A DNA stretch of 64,000 nucleotides from Deltaproteobacteria bacterium. Its GTDB lineage: Bacteria; Myxococcota_C; UBA6777. Positions 46,050 to 55,586 of the stretch are shown piece by piece. Location: assembly GCA_002731275.1 (NCBI GenBank), contig PCBK01000003.1:1-64000 (forward strand), written 5' to 3'. Within the stretch, counting starts at the first letter, position 1, and each line of letters starts with the position of its first letter. The notes beneath the pieces are model-generated. The model saw nothing but the letters and a program-made list of their open reading frames with translations, did no database searches and was not told the DNA's origin. A program made the translations under genes and the position numbers.

Positions 46050-49000
46050 TCATCGACGTTGGCCAAGAAGGGACTTGATGTACCCTGCGGGAGGTGTCTT
46101 CGGTGGTGGGCGAAGACCACGTACGACAAACGTCATCATTGTCGCAGGTGCGCCCTTCGCGAGTGAAACAAGAAACCAATATCGCCCCTTTGGAAGGGTG
46201 AGATAGCCCATGCAATCCTGACTCTTTCGCTGAAAATCTGCGTCGTAGAGTCGACAGCGCATCGCTTCGTGCGCCCCCACAGCGCCAAGGCCGACCTTCT
46301 GTTTGTGTCCAACATCGACCTGATACCATCGGCTCATTTGTTGCCCCAACAACACAGGACCATGACGACCATCGCCAACCGCTTTCACACGCCCTACTAG
46401 GCGCTCAAGAACACCGTAGAGAGGATATCCACGCTCTTGATAGGCACCAAACCAGTATCGTCCAGGTGTAAGAGGGAGTGTCAGCTCACATCCTTCGCTG
46501 CCACGACGGACAACAAGTGGTGCCTTTCCAACTCTTCCGAATGCACAAGTCGCCGACGTCCCACGCCAACGAAGCGAGATGACCTGCTTTGTCTTGACCT
46601 CCAAAGATCGCAACAACAACGCCTCTCCTTTGACAAACTCGCGCTGCCCGTCCAGCTTCGTGAGGACGCGACCTGGGATCTTTTTCCCCCACAACGCCGC
46701 GCGCCTCTGGCCCTTTTTGTACAACAACATCCGCACAGGGTGACCATGTGCAGAGACGGACAATGTCGTCCCCTTCGAGGAAAGAACGAGCTTCTGATAA
46801 CATCCTTTCTTGTACGTGAGTCCCTGAGAGACACGACATTGAACGTGTTGTCCTACAACTTCGAGAATCGTAGGCCCAGCTCCTTTGAGAGACCATTTTG
46901 AAACACCGTACAGATGGTCTCCAGAGAGCTGGATGTGTGTTCCCGATGCCAATGGACGTACGGGTAAAGGCGAGCCTTCTCGCAGTTGAATATGATACTG
47001 AAGCCGTTGTCCGACATCGGCGAATAAGCGAAGGATGCTCTGCGCTGCGACACTTTTCCAGTGACACGTTTTGACGCCTTCGGAATCCTGTCGACAAGAT
47101 GCGAGGATGACGCCTTTTTTGGAGAGCAAGAGCGCAACACCACGACCATGAAGCGTCACAGACCCCTTCAAGGTTCCAGCCTGTGTGAGCGTCCAAGCCT
47201 TCTGTGTGTGTTTCTCCAACGTCCCCTCTTGAAAAGAAGTACGCCACACAGGTGCCTTCTCAGTGGACTCTATCGCACCGAGACGACGTACTCGAATGAC
47301 CCCATGTGAGAGCTGCTTCGATGTCTCTTCTGGCCGCCAAAGTACCAGCCGATGATGCCCTTTGCGGAGCGTCGCAAACACCAAACAACGCAAAGAGGGA
47401 TGTCGCTTTCCAGGCCACCACACACCTCTCTGAGCCCCGATCCGACATGACCATGATGCGCTCCCTTTTCCAGAGATCTCAAAGGCATACAGTCCATCTT
47501 CAGCGAGCTTGATGTTGTAGTGTTGTGCTTGCGCAGGAGGCAATGAAACAGAGAGTGTTTCCCCTGCCATCGCCTCTTCAGCAACATGAACGCTGGCCTC
47601 TTTGCGGCCACGGCCACGATGTTCCATCCACCACAAATACCAACCCTTTGACAAACTCAAGCGCTTGTTACAAGGAACCCATTCCAATGGCCCTCCCTGT
47701 AAAGCGAGGCCACAGCGGGTAGACGTGCTACCGGAGACGTGAAGTTTGTACAGCCCAGCATGTGGGACTTGAAAGCGTAGAAATGAAGGTTTGCGAGAGG
47801 CCAATGAGAGCGATGCTTTCTCGTTGAGCAAGAGCGCACGACTTGGGATACTCTTCACTGAGACCTTCACACGAGAGCGCTCCTCCTCCAAGGAGCGAAT
47901 ACGCCAATGATACGACCCTGGCACCAAGAGACGAAAGAGTTGGCACCGACGACCGCCAGAGTGTCCCAAAGAACGTCTCTGTTGTATGTCATCTAACACG
48001 CATCCAATACGGCTCTTGGCGCGAGAGTAAAATTGCAGCGCGGTGACTTTCGAGAGCGCAAAAGAAGCGACGTGGATTTTCTGCTCTGGGACAGAGAGCG
48101 TTGTCGGTGTATTGAGTGTGATAGTTGTCTGTTTCGAGACACCTCTCTGTTGCACATCGAGCCACACCCCTTGGCCTTTGCCCTCGACACGGAGTGTGTA
48201 TTGACCGGCGGAGAGGACTTCTGAGATACGACAATCCCAACGTGTCCTGGACTGGTTGTCATTTTGCGCGATGAGTTGGCCCTTTTTGTCGTACAATTGG
48301 CACCACACATCAGCGTCCCCCTCAGTCTCAATATCAACGCGCTTACGCCCCTCCACACGGAGCGAGAAGGTCGAGGGAATAGACTTCCAAATGCGCAGCC
48401 CTGGTGTTGAGAGCAGGATCTTGGGACGCAATGTGTAGCGCACCCCCGTCTCTCCCACACGACTCTGGACGAGGACTTTGTACGTACCGGGTGTCAGCCA
48501 GCGTTGCTGCAATTGTGTGCTGTCCGCGATAAACACATCCCCCCGGAACACACGCACCAAAAGCTGTGTCGCGCTCCCACGACGTCCCTTCACATGCAAA
48601 GAGAGAGAGAGCTTCATCTTCGTGGGGATTTTCAACGTGTACAAATCCCACCCAAGTGGTGACAGGTTCGCGTGATAGGTCCCAAACAACTTGAGCGCAG
48701 AGGAGACCTTCTTGCCTCTTGGTGTACGAACAGCGTGGATCGTTTGTGGCCATATATTGGCCTTCTGGTCATCGTCATACAACAACGCACGATAGCGCGT
48801 CGTGTGAAGCGCCGGATACAACCACAGTCCGTACTTGCCAGGTGTAAGAAGACCTCGCCAATCACATTTATTCCCACCAAAGAGCGGCCAGCCACCGATC
48901 CTTTCGAGGCGACACAAGATATGCTGATCCAAACTCTGCAGCTTGAGATTCATCTCTCTCGCTTTCTTGACAGAGAAGACATGATACCGACCAACAGAGG

Positions 49001-51374
49001 AGTAGAGTCGGTTGTAAATGGCCTCTCCTGCGAGTAATCGCTGCCCGGAATAAGCTCGTAAACGTTTGACGAGCATACCCATGTGCCCTCTCGTACGTCC
49101 GAGGACTTTCACGCGGAGAAGATAGCGACCCGCGGGCATGTACTGCACCATCATACAATTGTCACCAGGTCCGCCACGTTGGTTGGAGAAGAGAGAGGTG
49201 GTCGCCTCTGTCTGCAGGGTACAACCCACCTTGAGCAGGCCAAGACTCTCGATCTGGTACAGACCACTTCGTTTGGCGTGCCATACAAAACGCCTCTCTT
49301 CGTGACGCTTCATATGAAAAAATTGCTTCTTATACGTGCGAAGCCGTACTGGTTTAGGTGACATTACGAAGGGTAAGGGCTTGGGTTTCCACGGTGTCAA
49401 TGGTGCCATCTGAAGAGACGCGTCGGGGCTCATTTTGATCTCAATGTCTCCACCATCCACCACACTTTGTGCGATCTCCAGTGAGCCTTTGGACTGTGGG
49501 GCGTGGCCTTTGAGCACACAATGTGCCCCCTTGAGCTGACCAAATATCGGGGCAACACCAGGAAAGCGCAGAATGCAGTGTTTGACACCACGAATGGCGA
49601 CGTGAAATGACCGCTTCTTCAAGTAGACAGGCAACGTACGACCACCTTCAAACATACGCAAACGCACGATCTGTTTCTCTCGAAGAGGTAACTGAAAGAC
49701 ACCAATCGAACGAATCAAGTGCATACCAGGCTGTCCAGTAAAGAGCCTGTACTGACCAGCCTTCAGTTTGACTTGAAAAGAACACCCCTCACTATCGACG
49801 TAGGTTTTGGCCGCTGAAGGCGAAAATGAGTAATACATCTTCGTTGAGAGCGCTTTGTGGTATCGCTCGCGAAGCTGAAGACGGTACAACCCCGCCTTGA
49901 GTTTGCGGCGGATCTTGCAGTTGCGACCAGGACCATCATCGTCATCACTTTCAACAGTAAGACCGTACTGATCCATCAACACACAGTATGCATCTCCACG
50001 ACCCTGTGTGCCAAACTCAAACATCCCATCTGCCGGGATCTGGATCCACTCGACCATCCCCCCTCCGACGAGCTGCAGTGTACGTCGGTGCTCATTGCCT
50101 CCCTCATGACGCAAGCTACGCACACGAATACGCTGATTTCTGTTTTTTCCAAGTTTTTCGAGCACACACGAGCGGACATGTTTGGGCTGTGCTTCGATCC
50201 AATACGTGCCGTCCTTTTTCACATCAAAGAAGACCTCTCCCAAACGCCCCGCGAGTGAGAGCTGGTTGTGTCTTTGTCCAAGTGAGATCTTGAGTTTAGG
50301 CTGTGCAGACATCGCCGCAAAAAACAAACGAATCTTTGTCCCAGCCTCTCCGTTGATGCGCAAACGATATCGTCTACCGGCCTTGATAGGGTGGAACATC
50401 GATAATGTGCTCTGGCCACGACCTGTATGGGTTCCATAGCGATGGATCAACTGTCGACCACGACGCCCCCCCCAACCATGCCGATACAGCGAGAGGCTCC
50501 ACCCACGAGCAGTCCCGCTGGCATAAAAAAACGCAAAAGGTTTCTTTTTCGGTAGAAATCCCTTTGGCAATTGGAACCAAAGATCCATCACGTTGTCATC
50601 TGGGAGTGTATAGGATTGCCAACGATAAGGTGTCAAAACCCCGGCACCGTAAACAACGGAGACAGACGCCTCGCTTTTGGGGATAGAATCACCTGTACTC
50701 TTGGCGTCTGGAGCAGGTGTCGAGCGATCACCGTAAAGTTCTAACTTGTATAATCCTGGCTCCACAAAACGCGCGATTGAACACCGGTGGATTTTGTGTC
50801 TTCCCATATGTAAAAGCGTTCGGGAGGTTTGCTTGGCATCCATCACCCAACCACCACGTGCGAGCAGTCGGCAATGATGGAGTGTCTCTCCCATCGCACG
50901 CACAGTCAACCATCGACGACGCTTCACACGGATACTATATGCTCTCAACGTTCCAGCCTTGAGCGATCCTTTGGCGAGCGTACCTTCCTCTACTATCGTC
51001 TCCGGCTGTGCTTTGGTGTATTGATGAAGGGTGACCTTCGCTTGTGCGCTGCCCTTTTGGACGACGAAGCGATACGCGCCTTTCACGAGACGCAGATCCA
51101 AGCGACAGTTTTTGGCCACACCGCTTGAGTGATCAGACGCAAACAGCCCCCTCCATCGATCGTAAAGAGCACACTTTGTATCGGCCTCTCCCTTTGTCTC
51201 AATGCGATACTCTCCAGTGACAGGGATCCTCAGCTCAAAAGAATGTGAGCCAGCCCCGACGAGAGATGTCACGTCCCCAGGCCGAAGCAAACGAGCCTTG
51301 GCATGGACGACACTGCCTCCTAGCACACACCACAACAAACAAGCGTGCGCGCAGATCCTTACAACGCTTCTCAT
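46050..51374 (-). CDS. Giant secreted protein of PPC-like Cys-paired beta-sandwich repeats
   Basis: A 1774-residue exported protein. The signal peptide ends SVVHAK (about 25). The body is a chain of perhaps a dozen degenerate beta-sandwich units resembling PPC (pre-peptidase C-terminal) domains. Each has a G.Y.IE..G..D..C.LYD strand pair and a second Cys about 20-28 residues on, then L.AG.Y.L.V. Clear cases are GEYRIETKGEADTKC, GMFEFGTQGRGDAYC, RVDIETEGDADVWC and GLYKLHVSGSTSTRC. There is no catalytic domain or membrane anchor. AAGGAG eight bases before the ATG sets the start. It is the first gene of an operon with alpha-2-macroglobulin and pbpC, so a role in envelope protection or prey contact is inferred. 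Confidence 0.8.
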   Translation of the reverse strand: MRSVVRICAHACLLWCVLGGSVVHAKARLLRPGDVTSLVGAGSHSFELRIPVTGEYRIETKGEADTKCALYDRWRGLFASDHSSGVAKNCRLDLRLVKGAYRFVVQKGSAQAKVTLHQYTKAQPETIVEEGTLAKGSLKAGTLRAYSIRVKRRRWLTVRAMGETLHHCRLLARGGWVMDAKQTSRTLLHMGRHKIHRCSIARFVEPGLYKLELYGDRSTPAPDAKSTGDSIPKSEASVSVVYGAGVLTPYRWQSYTLPDDNVMDLWFQLPKGFLPKKKPFAFFYASGTARGWSLSLYRHGWGGRRGRQLIHRYGTHTGRGQSTLSMFHPIKAGRRYRLRINGEAGTKIRLFFAAMSAQPKLKISLGQRHNQLSLAGRLGEVFFDVKKDGTYWIEAQPKHVRSCVLEKLGKNRNQRIRVRSLRHEGGNEHRRTLQLVGGGMVEWIQIPADGMFEFGTQGRGDAYCVLMDQYGLTVESDDDDGPGRNCKIRRKLKAGLYRLQLRERYHKALSTKMYYSFSPSAAKTYVDSEGCSFQVKLKAGQYRLFTGQPGMHLIRSIGVFQLPLREKQIVRLRMFEGGRTLPVYLKKRSFHVAIRGVKHCILRFPGVAPIFGQLKGAHCVLKGHAPQSKGSLEIAQSVVDGGDIEIKMSPDASLQMAPLTPWKPKPLPFVMSPKPVRLRTYKKQFFHMKRHEERRFVWHAKRSGLYQIESLGLLKVGCTLQTEATTSLFSNQRGGPGDNCMMVQYMPAGRYLLRVKVLGRTRGHMGMLVKRLRAYSGQRLLAGEAIYNRLYSSVGRYHVFSVKKAREMNLKLQSLDQHILCRLERIGGWPLFGGNKCDWRGLLTPGKYGLWLYPALHTTRYRALLYDDDQKANIWPQTIHAVRTPRGKKVSSALKLFGTYHANLSPLGWDLYTLKIPTKMKLSLSLHVKGRRGSATQLLVRVFRGDVFIADSTQLQQRWLTPGTYKVLVQSRVGETGVRYTLRPKILLSTPGLRIWKSIPSTFSLRVEGRKRVDIETEGDADVWCQLYDKKGQLIAQNDNQSRTRWDCRISEVLSAGQYTLRVEGKGQGVWLDVQQRGVSKQTTITLNTPTTLSVPEQKIHVASFALSKVTALQFYSRAKSRIGCVLDDIQQRRSLGHSGGRRCQLFRLLVPGSYHWRIRSLEEERSRVKVSVKSIPSRALLLNEKASLSLASRKPSFLRFQVPHAGLYKLHVSGSTSTRCGLALQGGPLEWVPCNKRLSLSKGWYLWWMEHRGRGRKEASVHVAEEAMAGETLSVSLPPAQAQHYNIKLAEDGLYAFEISGKGSASWSCRIGAQRGVWWPGKRHPSLRCLVFATLRKGHHRLVLWRPEETSKQLSHGVIRVRRLGAIESTEKAPVWRTSFQEGTLEKHTQKAWTLTQAGTLKGSVTLHGRGVALLLSKKGVILASCRQDSEGVKTCHWKSVAAQSILRLFADVGQRLQYHIQLREGSPLPVRPLASGTHIQLSGDHLYGVSKWSLKGAGPTILEVVGQHVQCRVSQGLTYKKGCYQKLVLSSKGTTLSVSAHGHPVRMLLYKKGQRRAALWGKKIPGRVLTKLDGQREFVKGEALLLRSLEVKTKQVISLRWRGTSATCAFGRVGKAPLVVRRGSEGCELTLPLTPGRYWFGAYQERGYPLYGVLERLVGRVKAVGDGRHGPVLLGQQMSRWYQVDVGHKQKVGLGAVGAHEAMRCRLYDADFQRKSQDCMGYLTLPKGRYWFLVSLAKGAPATMMTFVVRGLRPPPKTPPAGYIKSLLGQRR

Positions 51375-51633
51375 CACAAGCACTCCTTTGTCCCACCGAT
51401 CTATCCAAACGTAAGGCTGACCCAAAGCCACGCCGAGAAAAAGCAGGTAGTTGGATTTTTTCAAACAAAAACATGAAAGCTCATGGATTTGTATCATATA
51501 CCTACATATTGTGAAGGGTGTATGAATCGTTCATGAAAACATAAGCCTATGGAGCGAAAGAAGCTGCAGTGCTATAGTGCAAGACCAAATCAAAGTGTGT
51601 TTGTGAATGAACGTCCCCTGACAAGGAGCAAAG

Positions 51634-52569
51634 ATGAGTTGGAACCCCACTCAAAAACCAGACGTCCCTCTCGCAGAAGAGGTCGACCAAATCGAAACAG
51701 TCATCATTCCCCGCGCAAAAGATCTCGGTGGATTTGAGGTCCGAAGAGCGCTCCCCTGTCTCAAGCGTCAAATGATCGGCCCCTTCATCTTCTTTGACCA
51801 GATGGGACCTGCAGAGTTTTTGACCAACGAAGGCATTGATGTCCGTCCACACCCTCATATCGGGCTCGCGACGGTCACGTATCTGTTGAAAGGAGAGATC
51901 CTGCACAGAGACAGTCTCGGGACCACGCAACGCATCAAACCCGGTGAGGTCAACTGGATGATCGCGGGTAAGGGCATCACCCACTCAGAGCGCACAGCCG
52001 AAGATGTCCGTCAGCAGCCTTCCGAGCTCTTTGGCCTGCAAACCTGGATCGCCTTGCCTGAAAAAGATGAAGAGACATCACCCGGCTTCCAACACCTCGC
52101 TGAAGGTTCCTTGCCTGTCATCGAAGATAACGACAAACACATCCAGCTCATCCTTGGTAAACTCTACGGCGAGGAAGTGCCTATCACGACATTTAGCGAT
52201 ATGTTTTACGCTGATGTACAGCTTCAGGCCGGTGCACAGCTTCCACTCGATCCAGATCACGAAGAGCGCGGAGTCTATGTGCTCGATGGTGAGGTTGAGA
52301 TCGCAGGTCAGTCCTTTGGCCGACACCATATGCTCACCTTCCGCACAGGAGACAGGATCACCATCCGCGCCAAGAAGGCTTCTCGTATCATGCTCTTGGG
52401 AGGTGATACGCTCGAAGGTCCACGCCATCTTTGGTGGAACTTTGTCGCCTCGTCCAAAGAGAAAATTGAGGCCGCGAAAGAGGCATGGCGTCAAGGAGAT
52501 TGGGAGTCAGGGCGCTTTCATCTCCCTCCAGATGACAACGACGAATTCATCCCCCTCCCAGAGACATAA
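51634..52569 (+). CDS. Pirin-family protein
   Basis: A 311-residue bicupin. The N-terminal cupin has the pirin metal site HPHIGLATVTYL and GEILHRDS, and the HSER motif near 119. Here RPHPHIG supplies two of the metal-binding His, with a further His and a Glu downstream. The C-terminal cupin (about 185-270) has GVYVLDGEVEIAGQSFG and GPRHLWWNFV, typical of the family. Bacterial pirins show quercetin dioxygenase activity or bind enzymes; the role here is unknown. AAGGAG six bases before the ATG at 51634 supports the start. It converges on the sigma-54 activator gene, 14 bases apart. Confidence 0.92.
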   Translation: MSWNPTQKPDVPLAEEVDQIETVIIPRAKDLGGFEVRRALPCLKRQMIGPFIFFDQMGPAEFLTNEGIDVRPHPHIGLATVTYLLKGEILHRDSLGTTQRIKPGEVNWMIAGKGITHSERTAEDVRQQPSELFGLQTWIALPEKDEETSPGFQHLAEGSLPVIEDNDKHIQLILGKLYGEEVPITTFSDMFYADVQLQAGAQLPLDPDHEERGVYVLDGEVEIAGQSFGRHHMLTFRTGDRITIRAKKASRIMLLGGDTLEGPRHLWWNFVASSKEKIEAAKEAWRQGDWESGRFHLPPDDNDEFIPLPET

Positions 52570-52583
52570 ACCAAGCCATCCAC

Positions 52584-54005
52584 TCACTCTTCCAAAAATT
52601 GCTCACGCAGCAGGTGATGTTGCCTCATCTTCCGCGTAAAGGAACGTCGACTCACACCTGCCAGCTCAGCGCTCTTGCCAACATGTCCTGCACAACTCCT
52701 GAGACAATATTCCAAAAACAGCCGCTCTGCTTGGTGGAGAAAGGCCTTCATGTCCTGGCCCTCATGAAAGATACGCCCCAAAGAAGACAATGGTGCCTTG
52801 TCTTTTTCAGCTTTCGCCTCCGAACCCGATTCATACTGAAATGGACCCATAATCTCGTTGAAATCGTGAAGTGAGACGACTTTGTTCGCGTTGGTCAACA
52901 CAAGTCTCTCGACGAAGTTCTCAAGTTGTCGAACGTTCCCAGGCCATGAATAGGACAGTAAGCCGTCGAGAAAGTCATCCTGGATGGAGGGCCGCTCCAT
53001 GTTGTACTGTTCGGACAATTTACGCAGGAAGTAAGCGAACAAAAACAAGATATCCTCTTGTCGTTCACGTAATGGGGGAACAGTGAGATAAAGCACACTC
53101 AGGCGGTACATGAGATCTTCGCGAAACGTCCCATCTTGAACTTTTTTGTCGAGCGCTTCGTTGGTTGCCGCGATCACACGGACATCAACAGGGAGCTCTT
53201 CGTGCCCCCCAACAGGCCGGATCGTCCCCTCTTGCAGAGTACGCAGCAGACGAAACTGCACCTCAAGTGGGATGCTCGCAAGCTCATCGAGAAACAACGT
53301 CCCTCCGTCAGCGTGACGAAAGAGCCCCTTTTTATCGTGCATCGCCCCTGTAAATGCGCCCTTGACGTGACCAAACAGCTCGGAGTTGATCAGCTGCTCA
53401 GGGACAGCCCCACAATCCAACACGACAAACGCCCCTTTGCGTCCAGAGCGCCGATGTAGCGCCCGAGCGATCAACTCCTTCCCTGTCCCCGTCTCGCCGA
53501 GTATCAAGACCGTCGCGTCAGTCTCCGCGATGTTGATACATGTGTGAAACAGATCCCACATCTCCGGACTACGACTGACCAACCCCTCAAAACGCGATGA
53601 AGACGTAAAGTCTTCGTTAAGCTCATTCATCCGTGGCAAGAATCGCTGCTCTTCGATGATCGTATCGACGACATCGACAAGATCCTCTATTTTATCGGAG
53701 AGCACAACGTCCTTTGCTCCCTGTTTAAACGCCCTCCTCACAAAGTGTGCGCCCGCACGTGGTGACCACAACACGACATCAACCATTGGCCATTGCTGAC
53801 GCAAGGAACGGACGAGTTTATCGGCCTGTAGCGTCTTCAAGTTGGGCGTGTAAATCAACAAGCAACGAGGGGGCACGATATCCTGTGAGGTGCGAAAGAA
53901 TTGCTGCACATGACGCAAAGAGTAAAGTTGGATCCCCGACAATCGCAGCAATTTTGCAGCCCTTTTACAACCAAAACCCCAGACAGTGTATACTTGCTCC
54001 GTCAT
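52584..54005 (-). CDS. Sigma-54-dependent transcriptional activator
   Basis: A bacterial enhancer-binding protein of 473 residues. The N-terminal ~120 residues look like a receiver fold (CLLIYTPNL, VDVVLWSPRAG, GAKDVVLSD), but the usual phospho-acceptor Asp is not evident, so it may be a degenerate sensor. The AAA+ domain has Walker A GETGTGKE (170-177), the sigma-54 contact GAFTGA (216-221) and Walker B GGTLFLDE (234-241). The last ~45 residues are a Fis-type helix-turn-helix (AGHVGKSAELAGVSRRSFTR). GGAGG before the ATG at 54005 sets the start. Two palindromic repeats just upstream are probable autoregulatory sites. Confidence 0.93.
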   Translation of the reverse strand: MTEQVYTVWGFGCKRAAKLLRLSGIQLYSLRHVQQFFRTSQDIVPPRCLLIYTPNLKTLQADKLVRSLRQQWPMVDVVLWSPRAGAHFVRRAFKQGAKDVVLSDKIEDLVDVVDTIIEEQRFLPRMNELNEDFTSSSRFEGLVSRSPEMWDLFHTCINIAETDATVLILGETGTGKELIARALHRRSGRKGAFVVLDCGAVPEQLINSELFGHVKGAFTGAMHDKKGLFRHADGGTLFLDELASIPLEVQFRLLRTLQEGTIRPVGGHEELPVDVRVIAATNEALDKKVQDGTFREDLMYRLSVLYLTVPPLRERQEDILFLFAYFLRKLSEQYNMERPSIQDDFLDGLLSYSWPGNVRQLENFVERLVLTNANKVVSLHDFNEIMGPFQYESGSEAKAEKDKAPLSSLGRIFHEGQDMKAFLHQAERLFLEYCLRSCAGHVGKSAELAGVSRRSFTRKMRQHHLLREQFLEE

Positions 54006-54491
54006 CACTCCTCCACAACGTTTGAGCCATTTTTGTCTCACCCTTATACAATAGGACAAATTTGTCCCACCACAATAGGACAACTTTGTCTCACCTCTCA
54101 GCACAAAACGATTTTTCTCTTTACCAGCAAGCTCAAGAACACGTGGCACAGATCGTGCACAAAAGGCAGGTCGCGATGTTCTTTGCGCACATGACAGCTT
54201 GTACATCAACCTTATCCACATAGAGAAGAAAGGTCACATGTCACACAAAGTCACTCCATACACACCCGCTCACCATACACGGAGAGTCGATCATCAGGCG
54301 TTGTGCATTGGGCACTTTCACCTGACGTGTACGTTGTGTCACAGACAGCGCACCAGCACAAGTCTTGATCCCCCCTTCTGCGCCACTCATTACGCTCTCT
54401 AGACCTTTCTATCCATCATACACCCACAGATATCCAAAAATGTATAGGTACAACGATGATGTCTTGTACCTACCAGCGGACAAGGACTACC
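54006..54491 (+). other. Divergent region between sigma-54 activator and argC
   Basis: It holds the paired operators (54054-54091). A possible 54-codon frame at 54238-54402 with AAAGG before its ATG has Cys and His but no recognisable family, and I do not call it. A weak TATAGG near 54444 might be the -10 box of argC. No ARG box pattern could be identified. Confidence 0.45.
54054..54091. promoter_or_regulatory. Tandem palindromic operators upstream of the activator gene
   Basis: GGACAAATTTGTCC at 54054-54067 is a perfect 14-bp palindrome. GGACAACTTTGTCT at 54078-54091 is an imperfect copy centred 24 bases on. Both sit in a repeated context (ATAGGACAA...TTTGTCYCACC), and a third half site TTTGTCTCACC lies at 54032-54042. 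They are 49-86 bases before the activator's start codon. Such paired sites on one face of the helix typically bind a dimeric regulator, most simply the activator itself. Confidence 0.6.
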
Positions 54492-55538
54492 ATGAACCGT
54501 CATACAGACTCGTCTACCCACATCACCCCCTCGAAATGGCGCGTAGGCGTCCTCGGTGCCACAGGAATGACAGGCACGGAGCTTATCAAGCAGCTTCAGC
54601 ACCACGACGCCTGTCAAATCGTCTACGCAACATCGAGAGGTTCTGCAGGAAAAAGCCTGCAAGATATCGACCCATCAGCACCAGACATCACGTTGCAGTC
54701 TCCAGAGGCATGCGCTCCTGAAGACGTTGATATCGCCTTTATCTGCCTACCACACGGCACGACCGCACAGATTACAGAGCGCTATCTCAAGCACAATGTC
54801 CGCGTTCTCGATCTATCAGGAGATCTTCGTCTGACCTCTGAGCGTCTCCACCAAACGACTTACGGAACCCCACGCCCCGAAGGTCTCGCCAAAGAAGCAG
54901 CATACGGTCTCACCGAATTTAACCGCGAACAGATCAAACACAGCAAGCTCGTGAGCAATCCAGGTTGCTACCCGACCTGTTCGATGATGGGACTCGCACC
55001 ACTGATCCAGTCCAAGACAGTCACAGGGACGATTGTTATCAACGCAGTCTCTGGCATCTCAGGAGCAGGACGCAGCCCCAAAGCAGGCACACACTTCTGT
55101 ATGGCATACAACGACGTCAAACCCTACAAAGTGGGACGACACCACAGACACGTGCCAGAGATCGAGCAAACGATCAGTCGCCTTGCAGAGACACAAGAGT
55201 CGCCAAAAGTCATCTTCAATCCCCACACAGTCCCTGTCGAACGTGGGATGCTCGCGACCATCACAGTCGAAACCTCACTCAGCTTCCAAGAGGTCCGCGC
55301 ACTTTACGAAGAAGCGTACGGTAACGAGCCCTTTGTCCGGCTCCTCCCAGAGGGAAGACAGGCCCAGCTTCGCGCGATCCAGGGGACCAACCACACAGTG
55401 ATTGGGCTTCATGAGGTCGAGGGTAGCCAACACATCGTCATCACCAGCGCGATCGACAACCTGCTCAAAGGCGCTGCAGGCCAAGCCATCCAAAATATGA
55501 ACGTGATGCTGGGACTACCAGAAACACAAGGTCTTTGA
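54492..55538 (+). CDS. argC: N-acetyl-gamma-glutamyl-phosphate reductase
   Basis: Third step of arginine biosynthesis: NADPH-dependent reduction of N-acetylglutamyl phosphate to the semialdehyde. The 348-residue protein has the Rossmann motif GVLGATGMTG (19-28) and the catalytic NPGCYPT (Cys159), followed by SGISGAGR and the HRHVPEIEQ stretch with the conserved His. AAGGA just before the ATG at 54492 supports that start over an upstream in-frame ATG at 54456. It leads the cluster argC-argB-argD-GNAT-argJ; the gap to argB is 48 bases. Confidence 0.97.
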   Translation: MNRHTDSSTHITPSKWRVGVLGATGMTGTELIKQLQHHDACQIVYATSRGSAGKSLQDIDPSAPDITLQSPEACAPEDVDIAFICLPHGTTAQITERYLKHNVRVLDLSGDLRLTSERLHQTTYGTPRPEGLAKEAAYGLTEFNREQIKHSKLVSNPGCYPTCSMMGLAPLIQSKTVTGTIVINAVSGISGAGRSPKAGTHFCMAYNDVKPYKVGRHHRHVPEIEQTISRLAETQESPKVIFNPHTVPVERGMLATITVETSLSFQEVRALYEEAYGNEPFVRLLPEGRQAQLRAIQGTNHTVIGLHEVEGSQHIVITSAIDNLLKGAAGQAIQNMNVMLGLPETQGL

Positions 55539-55586
55539 GCCTTGCACACTTCCTTTTCCGTTCCGCGTAAGCGCAGGAGTTAGACA

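Noticed and set aside
54238-54402. Possible 54-codon gene upstream of argC
   Set aside because: It has a passable ribosome site but no recognisable content and low-complexity composition; conservation would be needed.
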